From contig DXWV01000081.1 in NCBI GenBank assembly GCA_019416685.1, forward strand, positions 1 through 43,304: 43,304 nt of DNA, written 5' to 3'. The position numbers were made by a program, and so were the translations under genes. Source of the stretch: Bacteroides sp. (GTDB lineage Bacteria; Bacteroidota; Bacteroidia; Bacteroidales; Bacteroidaceae). Shown one piece after another: positions 1 to 8,410 of this stretch. The notes beneath the pieces are model-generated. The model did not search any database, was not told the origin of the DNA, and worked only from the letters and a program-made list of their open reading frames with translations. How positions within the stretch are numbered: the first letter of the stretch is position 1; the number at the start of each line of letters is the position of its first letter.

Positions 1-2
1 TC

Positions 3-638
3 CAGGAACTACACCGTACCCGCTCTTTTCTGGTGGAATCGCGTAAACGTCTGTCCACTTTGGACATGGGTGATAATTTCAAATCGTCTGTTTCTCTGGC
101 TGCCGTACGTTCCCGTAGGTCTGTTCTTGCGGAGCTGGACACTCAGATATCAAGGCTTGATCATGAGATCGAATCCCTTATACAAACCTCTTCCGAGTTC
201 AGCCGTAATTATCAACTTCTTACCTCTATCATGGGAGTAGGTCCTGTAACCGGTTGTGAGCTGATAATCAAGACGGAGAATTTCAGAAAGCTCGATACGG
301 CAAAAAAGTGTGCTGCTTACGCCGGTATTGCTCCTTATCCCAAAGAATCGGGAAAGATGAAATGCGGCCATCGGATATCGCCTATGGGTGACAAACAGCT
401 GAAAACACTGCTTTTCATGTGTGCACGTTCTGCCAAGGATCATAACAAAGAAATAAGATTGTATTTCTTAAAAAAATACGAAGTTGAAAAGAAGCATTTT
501 TTCGTAGTGATGAATAACATTGCTAATAAACTATTGCGTCTGATTTACAGTCTGATTCACAAACAACAGCCCTATGACAGGGATTATATACAAAGAGATC
601 CAAGGTGTGTTGTGATTTCAGATGTACATAGATGCTAA
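3..638 (+). mobile_element. IS110-family transposase, C-terminal part (cut by window edge)
   Basis: The reading frame is open to the left edge, so the N-terminal DEDD catalytic half lies outside the window. A GTG at 33 is an internal codon, not a convincing start. The visible part begins with the charged helix typical of the linker (QELHRTRSFLVES). It continues with a Transposase_20 domain: the helix-hairpin-like GVGPVTGCELI, then AAYAGIAPYPKESGK, which holds the conserved serine in the SGK motif, then the GDKQLKTLLF helix and a C-terminal IANKLLRLIYSLI segment. In this family (IS110/IS621/IS1111) the enzyme is a DEDD-plus-serine recombinase guided by a structured RNA encoded in the element's own non-coding end. 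The C-terminus looks complete. Whether the element is of the IS110 or IS1111 subgroup cannot be told from this half. Confidence 0.88.
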
Positions 639-734
639 ATAGACAGATAACGAGACCGTTTGGATATCGAAAATATACAACATTTTAATACGTTGATAAT
701 GGTTTAATAATCAGTGTGTTATATATTTCATTGT

Positions 735-793
735 TTGCTCGTAGAGAATTGACTCGTTTCTCTACGACAAACGAAGCGATTCTCTACGAGCAA
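735..793. repeat. Strong nested hairpin downstream of the IS110 transposase
   Basis: Bases 735-749 (TTGCTCGTAGAGAAT) are the exact reverse complement of 779-793, a perfect 15-bp arm that can extend by one G-U and one G-C pair. Inside the loop, TCGTTT (754-759) pairs with AAACGA (769-774), giving a second stacked stem around a 9-nt loop. The word TCTCTACGA occurs at 759-767 and again at 781-789, and GACTCGTTTCTC (751-762) recurs with one mismatch at 795-806. There is no T-run after it, so it is not an ordinary terminator. It may belong to the element's guide-RNA region or be a host repeat. Confidence 0.65.
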
Positions 794-1090
794 TGAGTCG
801 TTTCTCACTGAGGAATAAACTAAATATTCATAAGGTACGACAATTTGCATGAACAATAAAAATGAAAATAATTATCAACTGTTATGAAAACAGAAAATAA
901 AATCAAGAAATGGGACTTTTACTGATTAACCTTTATTAAAGATATATTCTTTATAAATAGTTGGTTTTAGTAGAGGAGTATACGAAGATTCTATTTATCA
1001 AAAGAGGGTTATTATTTACTGAATATTCCTAATGAATGAGAATTTATATGAGAAAGCTAAAGAGAATATTTTTGATTGTTTTTTCAGTAA

Positions 1091-1138
1091 TCCAGTAAAA
1101 AAAGCCATTCCCATATTTGAGGATGGCTTTTTCCTGGA
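1091..1138 (-). terminator. Terminator of the six-gene minus-strand operon (bidirectional shape)
   Basis: AAAAAGCCAT (1099-1108) pairs with ATGGCTTTTT (1123-1132), and the outer TCCAG (1091-1095) pairs with CTGGA (1134-1138) across a small bulge. Read on the minus strand, the stem is followed by a run of T. It lies about 100 bp beyond the stop of the GH78-like gene, the last gene of the leftward operon. Confidence 0.6.
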
Positions 1139-1232
1139 AAATGATAAAGCTTTAGAATTACTCACAAAGTGTTACTTTATAGCCTATTATCAATATGATA
1201 TCTCATGATATTGAATTCATTAAAGCGGTATC

Positions 1233-2870
1233 TTATTTCTGAAATATTTCCGGGTATTTTCTTATAAAATAAACCGGAGTGCAACTCCATGCATGGCAAT
1301 AGCTATTAAGAGGGTAAAAATCGTAAGGTGAAATAAAATCATTATTCGGATCGTATGCTTCCCAAAACGTGTCTGCACCTTTGTTTATCATTCCTCCCCA
1401 GTATTTGATCAAAGCGTCTTTTGCTTCATTGTTCATACCGCAATTGATTAGTGATTGAATGTAATAATGATACATATAAGGAGTTCCCGGATAACAAACT
1501 CCAGGCATGGTATTCAGGGCTGTAAGTGCTTTCTTACCTTCTGCTTTTGTGGCAATTCCGCTTAATATCATCCATATCTGTGAGGCATAAGAAATCTGTT
1601 TGTCTCCAAGACCCACAAACACTCCTGCCTTTTTGTCGTACAGGTTTTTGCGTGCAGCTTTTGTCATTTTATGGGCTAAAGCCGGAATATCTGCTACTTC
1701 TTTTTCCTTGCCGAGTAATTGTGCCAGTTTGTAAGACTCTCTGAGTGCAAATACAGCTATGCCTTGTGTTGCCACTTCCTTGTATAAATCTTCTTTCCAG
1801 TCGAAGAATACCCACCACTCTTCATTTAGCTTTTCAAAGTCCATTAAACCATCTGATTTGACATATGTGCGGACAATATCTAATTGCCTTTTGGCCACAG
1901 GCCATAAATCCTCGGCTGTTTCTTTATCATTTGTTGCTTCCAGATAGTCTTTTAGGCTTACATTATAGAGTAAGGCATATTCGTAAAGAAACTGTTTATC
2001 CTGTGCCCGTGGTACAGGATTTTCGATTATTGTAGCTAATAGGTATCCATTCATATCACTTAATCCGGCTAATAAATATAGACACCGTTTGGTCAAATCA
2101 TGTTGTTTGAACGAGTAGTTATTTCCCAACGCCTCCAGGTATAAATCGCCGATCCAAAGGCGTTGATCTCTTTTGGGGCCATCTTCATAAACCGTTTGCA
2201 TACATTCTTTTAGTGTATTTAAACTAACTTCATCTATTTTTCTTATCATTGGATCTACAGAGAGAGGTAGGCTTTCCGGTTTGTTCTTTGCTGAAGTCCG
2301 GGCAAGGCATTTTATATCGTAAATATTGAAATCATAGTAAGGAGAACTGCCTAATAATTCTATTTTTACATATCGGAAAGAAAGCCGGCGTGAAATATTT
2401 ACCGTTTCAGGAACGTACATTACCGAAACGATTTCATCCTGAAGCCATCCCCTGCTCAATGTTCCGGGATAAGGATCGAAAGGGACGGATACTTCTGCCG
2501 GAACCTCTCCGAATGTTAATTTAAATTTCAGAGGCCCGTCGGCTGCCAGTCCTGTGGACCTGACGGAGAAGCTGAAGTTTCCGGTCATGTGTTCTCCGAA
2601 ATCAATAATAACTTCTTTCTTTTCTCTGAAAGGTGTGTTGTATAAGGAGTCGATCGGATTAACATTCAATACTTTCCATTTCTGAAACGAATGATCGTCG
2701 GGAATGATATTAACTACTTTTAAAGGCCTTTTTTCTGTGATTATAAGCTCCGGTTTATATTGTTCTGCTTTTTGAAGCCATTGATTACGAGTGTTTTCGT
2801 AATAATTTTGTGCCAGACAAAAAGATGCGGGAAAAAACAGTAATAAACTGAATAAAACGAATTTTTTCAT
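1233..2870 (-). CDS. GH78-like alpha-L-rhamnosidase (six-hairpin glycosidase)
   Basis: The 545-aa protein starts with a signal peptide (hydrophobic stretch ending CLAQ) and so acts in the periplasm or at the surface. A beta-sandwich lies at about residues 60-200, followed by an (alpha/alpha)6 barrel from about 205 to the end. The barrel carries the family signature EDGPKRDQRLWIGD (residues 229-242) and GADTFWE, whose E504 matches the general base of characterised GH78 enzymes. In those enzymes the signature reads roughly D-C-P-x-R-E-R; here the acid position is Asp (D235), followed by Gln. The expected role is release of terminal alpha-L-rhamnose. It is shorter than many GH78 proteins, which carry extra N-terminal modules. 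It is the last gene of the leftward operon, 51 bp after the SGNH esterase gene. Exact specificity is uncertain because of the changed acid residue. Confidence 0.8.
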   Translation of the reverse strand: MKKFVLFSLLLFFPASFCLAQNYYENTRNQWLQKAEQYKPELIITEKRPLKVVNIIPDDHSFQKWKVLNVNPIDSLYNTPFREKKEVIIDFGEHMTGNFSFSVRSTGLAADGPLKFKLTFGEVPAEVSVPFDPYPGTLSRGWLQDEIVSVMYVPETVNISRRLSFRYVKIELLGSSPYYDFNIYDIKCLARTSAKNKPESLPLSVDPMIRKIDEVSLNTLKECMQTVYEDGPKRDQRLWIGDLYLEALGNNYSFKQHDLTKRCLYLLAGLSDMNGYLLATIIENPVPRAQDKQFLYEYALLYNVSLKDYLEATNDKETAEDLWPVAKRQLDIVRTYVKSDGLMDFEKLNEEWWVFFDWKEDLYKEVATQGIAVFALRESYKLAQLLGKEKEVADIPALAHKMTKAARKNLYDKKAGVFVGLGDKQISYASQIWMILSGIATKAEGKKALTALNTMPGVCYPGTPYMYHYYIQSLINCGMNNEAKDALIKYWGGMINKGADTFWEAYDPNNDFISPYDFYPLNSYCHAWSCTPVYFIRKYPEIFQK

Positions 2871-2921
2871 ATTAATATTCGTATTAATTTTTTGTATGAA
2901 TAATAAATTTTCCTGTTTGAT

Positions 2922-3692
2922 TTAGAGTTTAACCTTCTTTGTTAACTCTTTCAAATGTCTGCTAATATTTTTAGCCCATAATTCTCCTAATATTTTAGCT
3001 CCTGTAGCATTGGGATGGAGATAGAATGTACCGGAGTTGCCATTCTCGGCAACAAAATACTTCGTTGCCTTTCTTTTAAAAAGGCTATAACCATCGCGGT
3101 CTCCTGTCAGTATATATGCTTTTTCTTTTGCCAGGGCATCGAGGACCGGAGTATAGGTTTGTAAACGGTTGAGGCCTTCTTCGAGATAAGTTGCAGCATT
3201 ATGCGTATTGGGACTATACCACAATGGACGATGCAGTACAAAGTAACTTCCCGGGTAACGACTATGTAGACTATCTATGATTACTCTCAGATTTTCCTTG
3301 TATTTTTCTGGGGAGACTGGTGCGCCATTAGTTCCTTTTATCGCACTATCGTTTGTCCCGAGCATAATAGAGAATATAAGCAGATTTCTATCTTCGTTAT
3401 ATAATGTATCGGCTGCCTGAATCACCGTTTGATACAATGTTTTTGACTCAGGAAGAAAATCAACGGTTGTTTTTCCACTGCAGGCACAATTTGCATAGCC
3501 GACTTTGTAGTCGTCAATCTGCAATTTATTTACAGTCTTTACTGGAGGGGCTTCTGATCCGGGGTTTATCAGGTTGGCTCCGTAAGTAATGCTGTTTCCT
3601 ATGAAAACAATATTAATTTTTATATCAGAAGTTTGAGCCAATAAATTGACTGTAAACATTAAGAATAAAAATGTAAGGCTGTTTTGTTTCAT
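2922..3692 (-). CDS. Secreted SGNH/GDSL-family esterase
   Basis: The 256-aa protein begins with a signal peptide (about residues 1-20, ending LLAQ). SGNH block I is GNSIT, with nucleophile S34; the block II glycine is in the NCACSGK stretch; block III is GTND; block V is YLHPN, with H226. Family members are carbohydrate de-O-acetylases or other esterases, so the likely job is removing acyl groups that block the glycosidases of this operon. The residue three before the histidine, usually Asp, is Phe (F223). This makes either a Ser-His dyad or an Asp supplied from elsewhere likely. It sits 39 bp after the GH28-like gene and 51 bp before the GH78-like gene, in the same operon. Confidence 0.85.
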   Translation of the reverse strand: MKQNSLTFLFLMFTVNLLAQTSDIKINIVFIGNSITYGANLINPGSEAPPVKTVNKLQIDDYKVGYANCACSGKTTVDFLPESKTLYQTVIQAADTLYNEDRNLLIFSIMLGTNDSAIKGTNGAPVSPEKYKENLRVIIDSLHSRYPGSYFVLHRPLWYSPNTHNAATYLEEGLNRLQTYTPVLDALAKEKAYILTGDRDGYSLFKRKATKYFVAENGNSGTFYLHPNATGAKILGELWAKNISRHLKELTKKVKL

Positions 3693-3731
3693 TATTACCC
3701 TGTTATAAGATTATAGACTCTGTATGGATTT

Positions 3732-5153
3732 TTATTTCTTTGTTATCGCTCCGCTCCTTATTGATACGATAGAATTGTTATTTGACTCTTCCTTATATGT
3801 TACATTTATGAATGTTGGATTGGCCACATTGTCGAACCAGAAAGCCGGACGAATCTCATTCCCCTGATACGTTAAATTTACATTCTCAAATGTGATGTTA
3901 CGTACATTATTAATAAACCATCCCCAGCAAGGCAATGCCCGTGCGTCAACTTCAGGCTGTTGGATTTCAATGTTTTTTAATACCGGATTGTCGCTGCCTA
4001 CATAGTCTATCGATATATCGCGAAAGGTCACATTGTCGAAGATTCCGCCTCTCCAGCTTTCGATAGAAGAAGCGTATTTGTTTATTCTGGTCGCTTTTAC
4101 CCGTTCAGTAATGATATTGTTTGCATTATTACCTTCGTTCAGTATAAACATAAAAGGATTGTTTACATTGTCGATCGTTATATCGTGGATATGTACATCC
4201 TCTATTTTGCCGCTTGCTTTTCCCCACCCTCCGGGTTGTAGCAGAATAGCTGAAAGCATGTTTGTACGCCTTAATTCTTTTGATGTGCGATGTGGATATT
4301 TTCCGGGGCCCTGAAATGTACAATTGGATATAGTAAGGCCTGTTGCTGGCATAATCATACGAATTCCATTGCAGGAAGTATTTAAATAACAGTCAGTAAT
4401 AACCATATTTTCCCAAAATCCTCCGGCAATGGCATCATCTCCTGTCTGAAACTTACAATTCCGTATAATTATATTTTTGCCACCCCGTATATGGATACCG
4501 TCCCAACCTTCATTCATCTCGAGGTTGTGGAATACTGCATTTTGTATTTCGTATGCCATAAGGGCATAGTTTGCAGCACAGTTAACGGTGATATTATTTA
4601 TTGAAAAGTTCTTCGATTCGCCTATGATAATAGTATGAGGACCTCTCATTTTCTCTTCACCATTGGGATCATACACATGGCTACCATCAACTGTTCCGTT
4701 ACCTTCTATCGAGAAGTTACTTATTCCTGATGCCAATATTAATACTTTATTCCAGTTAGCGTCTTTAGAACTGTTTGCATTGTCACCACCTTCACCGCTG
4801 TCGTACTTACTCAAGTCTTTGGATGGTATATAGGACTCGTATTCACTAACTATATCGGTTCCTTTCAATACTGCTTCATCGTCAAGGTAAAGGGTTATAT
4901 TACTTTTTAAACGGATGGTTCCAGTTAAAAATTTTCCTTTTGGAATTAATACTGTACCCCCTCCTTTGCTGGAACAATCTTCGATAGTTGCATTTATAGC
5001 TTTTGTATTAATTGTTTTTCCGTCGCCTTTTGCCCCATATTTACGGATATCATATGTGTCTTTTTGGAATGCGGGGACACTTGCATATGAAATACACAGA
5101 GCTGGTAGTAAGAAAAAAAGAATGGAGTATCTCCTGATTTTATTGGTTTTCAT
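3732..5153 (-). CDS. GH28-like right-handed beta-helix hydrolase (polygalacturonase family)
   Basis: The 473-aa protein has a signal peptide (residues 1 to about 28), then the YDIRKYGAKGDG start and GGGTVLIPKGKF motif typical of pectin-active beta-helix enzymes. The core shows GWDGIHIRGG (D218, in place of the NTDG motif) and TGDDAIAG (D239-D240, the GDD catalytic pair). The usual Gly-His-Gly motif is not visible; the equivalent stretch reads SCNGIRM. The acid pair is therefore kept but the canonical His is missing, which suggests a divergent exo-acting branch or altered specificity rather than a standard endo-polygalacturonase. The role in this locus would be hydrolysis of galacturonic-acid-type links. 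It lies 28 bp after the DUF4380 gene in the operon. Confidence 0.78.
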   Translation of the reverse strand: MKTNKIRRYSILFFLLPALCISYASVPAFQKDTYDIRKYGAKGDGKTINTKAINATIEDCSSKGGGTVLIPKGKFLTGTIRLKSNITLYLDDEAVLKGTDIVSEYESYIPSKDLSKYDSGEGGDNANSSKDANWNKVLILASGISNFSIEGNGTVDGSHVYDPNGEEKMRGPHTIIIGESKNFSINNITVNCAANYALMAYEIQNAVFHNLEMNEGWDGIHIRGGKNIIIRNCKFQTGDDAIAGGFWENMVITDCYLNTSCNGIRMIMPATGLTISNCTFQGPGKYPHRTSKELRRTNMLSAILLQPGGWGKASGKIEDVHIHDITIDNVNNPFMFILNEGNNANNIITERVKATRINKYASSIESWRGGIFDNVTFRDISIDYVGSDNPVLKNIEIQQPEVDARALPCWGWFINNVRNITFENVNLTYQGNEIRPAFWFDNVANPTFINVTYKEESNNNSIVSIRSGAITKK

Positions 5154-5181
5154 GTGATTCTTTTTATTATGATTATTCGTT

Positions 5182-6090
5182 CTACTTTATTTCTTTATTT
5201 AAGTTCCTGATGATAAAAAGCAGGTCCTCTTTGGTCTTTCCATATCCGGTAGGTATTAAAAACCATTTCTGGTTATACTCCACACTTTGATTTGGAGCAA
5301 GTGAAATATATTTCCCATGATTTTCGAGTTCGATGTATTTCCCGTTCGGAGCTATAAAAAATTCTACTTCACCTTGCCCGGGTGGGGTATCCTTAGCCTG
5401 AATGTCGGGGAAACATTTTACAAAAAGTATATTTTTGTAATAATGGGCCATCCATCCTTCTTTTGCTGTACTAAACAGCTTTTGTGCCGGCATATTTTCT
5501 TCCTTAACGAAAGGAAACCATAAAATACCATTCTCGATATAGGTTGTCGGTATTCCCGGTTTATTTATTGGGTCGTCTTTTTCTCCAACCGGAAAGAAGC
5601 TTAATCCTCCTGATACACGCGAAACATCCCATGGAGCCAATTTTCGTATTTCATCCGATGTGTTTTTTATTTTATAGTTGATATATATGGAAGTATCGGC
5701 GACCGAGATTGAAAATTCTTTTGTAATACAAATATTTGTATTGTCAATCTGGCTTGTCATAGATAACTTTTCCTCATCGATCCGGACTTCATAGGGTAAA
5801 TTGTCTATGACCGGACAAGGAGGCCAATAATTAGCCTGGGGTGAAAGCCAGAAAGTAGCTCCATAATAAACAGGATTTACAGTATCCGTTGTCAGTAATT
5901 CGCTTTCTCCCCTTCGGAATGAGACAATACGTCCTCCGGCTTCAGCTGATACGCTGAATGACAAATCTCCTAATGATAAGGTGTATACATTTTCTGTACA
6001 CCTTATGGTATGGTTATTGTGACCTTTTGCGATAGCCGGTACCCAAAATACTAAAAGGACAATATATTTTGTAGCCTTACTGTTCATCAC
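5182..6090 (-). CDS. DUF4380-type secreted protein
   Basis: The 302-aa protein has an N-terminal signal sequence (about residues 1-23). The body looks all-beta, with GRIVSFRRGESELLT early and FWLSPQ...YWPPCPVID in the first third, as in DUF4380 proteins, whose fold resembles galactose-mutarotase-like sandwiches. No catalytic function is established for the family and I do not assign one. The gene overlaps the GH92 stop by 14 bp (6077-6090), so the two are probably translationally coupled. That makes it an accessory factor of this degradation operon. A sugar-epimerase-like or carbohydrate-binding role is possible but only inferred from fold resemblance. Confidence 0.72.
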   Translation of the reverse strand: MMNSKATKYIVLLVFWVPAIAKGHNNHTIRCTENVYTLSLGDLSFSVSAEAGGRIVSFRRGESELLTTDTVNPVYYGATFWLSPQANYWPPCPVIDNLPYEVRIDEEKLSMTSQIDNTNICITKEFSISVADTSIYINYKIKNTSDEIRKLAPWDVSRVSGGLSFFPVGEKDDPINKPGIPTTYIENGILWFPFVKEENMPAQKLFSTAKEGWMAHYYKNILFVKCFPDIQAKDTPPGQGEVEFFIAPNGKYIELENHGKYISLAPNQSVEYNQKWFLIPTGYGKTKEDLLFIIRNLNKEIK

Positions 6091-8356
6091 ATCTGTTTGG
6101 TATGGTTAATATAAATTCATTGGTAGAAGGTTGTGCTCCCATCTCAAATTCGAGTTTACCTCCTTTTACTATATCTTGATGCGTGATATACAACTTGTTA
6201 TATTTTTCTCCGTTTAGCTTTATTGATTGAATGTAAATATTTTCCTTCGACAGGTTATGGGTTTCTATGGTAAAAGTGTTGGCTCCGATTTTCAAATCCG
6301 CTTTATCGAGCATCGGTTTTCCGAAAACATATACCCCTCCGGCTGGATTTACCGGATAAAAGCCCATTGCACTGTATACATACCAGGCTGACATTTGTCC
6401 GCAGTCTTCATTGCCGCACAAGCCGTCTGGTTGAGTAGTGTATAATGTGGTCATTATTTCGTGAACTTTTTCCTGGGTTTTATGCGGCTGTCCTGCATAA
6501 TTATATAAATAGGCTACATGGTGGCTCGGCTCATTTCCATGTGCATATTGCCCTATCAATCCTGTAATGTCTATCGGCACATCGTGTCCTGACATATCGG
6601 TAGGTACCGAGAATAATTTGTCCAGTGCTTCGGCAAAAGTGTTTTTATCACTATGTAGCGCGATTAATCCCTCTACATCGTGTGGAACAAAAAAGGAGTA
6701 TTGCCATGAATTTCCTTCCACCCAGTCGCACTCGCCATAAGATGAATAGAACGGGTCGAACGGACGGCGAAACTTTCCTCTTGACGAGAAGCCATTCATT
6801 AACTTATATTCTTTGTCAAAATAGGTTTTGTAAGTGGCAGCTCGTTTCATGAAGTATTCGTAGTCGTCATTTCTTTTCAGATCTTTTGCAATTTGAGCTA
6901 TACACCAGTCATCGTAACAATACTCTAAAGAAGTAGATACGGACTTGTTATATTTATCATAAGGGATATATCCGTATTGTTTTAATTCTTTGACGCCAAA
7001 CTCATCCTGCATAGCCGAAGTCTTCATTGCCTCATAGGCCTTTTCTACGTTATAACCCCTGATTCCTTTAAAGTAAGCGTCTACAATTATAGGAATGGAA
7101 TGATAGCCTATCATACAGTTTGTTTCGCTCGACCATAACGACCATACAGGCAATAAACCATATTCGTCGTATTGCGCGAGCATGGAATTAATTATATCGT
7201 TTGTTTTATTGGGTGCTATTAGCGTAAGCAATGGATTCTGGGCCCGGAAAGTATCCCATAACGACATTACTGTATAATTTGAGAAATCTTGGGTCATATG
7301 AACTTTTTTATCTGAACCCAGATACTCACCATTCACATCATTGTAAAGACAAGGAGCCAAAAGTGAATGATAGAGTGCTGTATAAAATATGGTTTTTGTC
7401 TCCTCTGGTGCACTTACGGCTATTGTCGATAGTTTACTTCTCCATTCAGCTTGCGTTTTAGCCAATACTTCATCGAAATTCCAATCAGGAATCTCATTAG
7501 ATAGATTTTTAAGGGCATTTTCGATACTGACTGCTGATATGCCAACTTTTATAAGTACTTTTTCATTTTGTTTTGTCTCGAAATTAAGGATCGCTTTTAT
7601 ATTTTCACCTTCCGCTCTTTTATCTTCTATAATCATGTCGTCTGTGACAACATTCACAGATTGAAAAGGCTTTGATACCTGCATAGCGAAAAATAATTGT
7701 TGGTTACTCCAATATTTTTCGCCTGGCTCTCCCCATCCTTTTGTTTGTCGTTGTCCGGTAATTGTGTTATTGTTTATAACTTCTAATGATGTATAAATGA
7801 CAGAATCGGTAGAGAAATGATGTGATAAGTCAAGAATTATATGGGAATTTATATTTTCCGGGAATGTATATCTATGAATACCGCAACGGGGTGATACTGT
7901 CAGTTCAGCTATTATATCATAGTCTTTCAGATTGACTTTGTAATATCCGGGAGAGGCCCATTCTTCATCATGTGAGAAACGAGAACGGTAACCCCAGTCA
8001 GGATTCTCTTTTGTTCCTGCCTGTAGTTTAACATTCCCAACAAAAGGCATCAGCATGACGTCCATAAGGTCTGAACGTCCCGTGCCCGATAAATGGGTAT
8101 GCGAAAAACCTATTATCGAATTGTCGGAATAGTGATATCCCGAACACCAATCCCATCCTTCCAATCCGGTATCGGGACTTAGCTGAACCATCCCGAAGGG
8201 GGATGTTGCTCCGGGAAAAGTATGTCCATGCCCTGCTGTTCCTATAAACGGATTGACGTAATTTAAAACATCATCTTTAAATACCGTTTTATCTTTTGAT
8301 GAATTACATCCAACAAAAAGTACAACTACAAGCAGGATTAATGTATATTTTCTCAT
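6077..8356 (-). CDS. GH92 exo-alpha-mannosidase lipoprotein
   Basis: The 759-aa protein carries a lipoprotein signal (LFVGC, lipid-bearing C17). The two GH92 domains are clear. The N-terminal beta-sandwich starts YVNPFIGTAGHGHTFPGA, with FGMVQLSPDT and GFSHTHLSGTG. The C-terminal (alpha/alpha)6 domain carries GNEPSHH, GLCGNEDCGQMSAWYV and GFYPVNP. GH92 enzymes are calcium-dependent inverting exo-alpha-mannosidases; the family covers alpha-1,2, 1,3, 1,4 and 1,6 linkages and I cannot choose between them. Length is normal. It is the second gene of the leftward operon, 54 bp after the 1327-aa protein gene, and it overlaps the DUF4380 gene. A mannosidase in a locus otherwise pointing to rhamnose and uronate suggests a mixed side chain or a glycoprotein-linked substrate. 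Confidence 0.93.
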   Translation of the reverse strand: MRKYTLILLVVVLFVGCNSSKDKTVFKDDVLNYVNPFIGTAGHGHTFPGATSPFGMVQLSPDTGLEGWDWCSGYHYSDNSIIGFSHTHLSGTGRSDLMDVMLMPFVGNVKLQAGTKENPDWGYRSRFSHDEEWASPGYYKVNLKDYDIIAELTVSPRCGIHRYTFPENINSHIILDLSHHFSTDSVIYTSLEVINNNTITGQRQTKGWGEPGEKYWSNQQLFFAMQVSKPFQSVNVVTDDMIIEDKRAEGENIKAILNFETKQNEKVLIKVGISAVSIENALKNLSNEIPDWNFDEVLAKTQAEWRSKLSTIAVSAPEETKTIFYTALYHSLLAPCLYNDVNGEYLGSDKKVHMTQDFSNYTVMSLWDTFRAQNPLLTLIAPNKTNDIINSMLAQYDEYGLLPVWSLWSSETNCMIGYHSIPIIVDAYFKGIRGYNVEKAYEAMKTSAMQDEFGVKELKQYGYIPYDKYNKSVSTSLEYCYDDWCIAQIAKDLKRNDDYEYFMKRAATYKTYFDKEYKLMNGFSSRGKFRRPFDPFYSSYGECDWVEGNSWQYSFFVPHDVEGLIALHSDKNTFAEALDKLFSVPTDMSGHDVPIDITGLIGQYAHGNEPSHHVAYLYNYAGQPHKTQEKVHEIMTTLYTTQPDGLCGNEDCGQMSAWYVYSAMGFYPVNPAGGVYVFGKPMLDKADLKIGANTFTIETHNLSKENIYIQSIKLNGEKYNKLYITHQDIVKGGKLEFEMGAQPSTNEFILTIPNRCDEQ

Positions 8357-8410
8357 ATTTTTAGGTATATATTGTTATTGACGTTATTCAGATTTGATAG
8401 ATGATTATCT

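Larger units (their letters stand above)
639..1232. other. Non-coding stretch between IS110 transposase and the GH78-like gene
   Basis: I see no convincing gene here. It holds one very strong nested hairpin (735-793), a partial direct repeat of its loop (751-762 and 795-806) and a terminator-like hairpin (1091-1138). The right end of the insertion sequence must lie somewhere in the first part, but IS110 elements lack clear terminal inverted repeats and I cannot place the boundary. Confidence 0.6.

Noticed and set aside
735..806. Short repeats that could suggest a CRISPR array or integron-type site
   Set aside because: There are only two or three imperfect copies of a word of about 12 nt without regular spacers; the pattern is a nested hairpin rather than an array.
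1032..1208. Small plus-strand ORF of 58 codons (MNENLYEKAKENIFD...) downstream of the IS110 region
   Set aside because: It reads through the terminator-like hairpin at 1091-1138, has no recognisable homology and no clear promoter, and lies just past the end of the minus-strand operon. It could be a gene remnant but I cannot support it.
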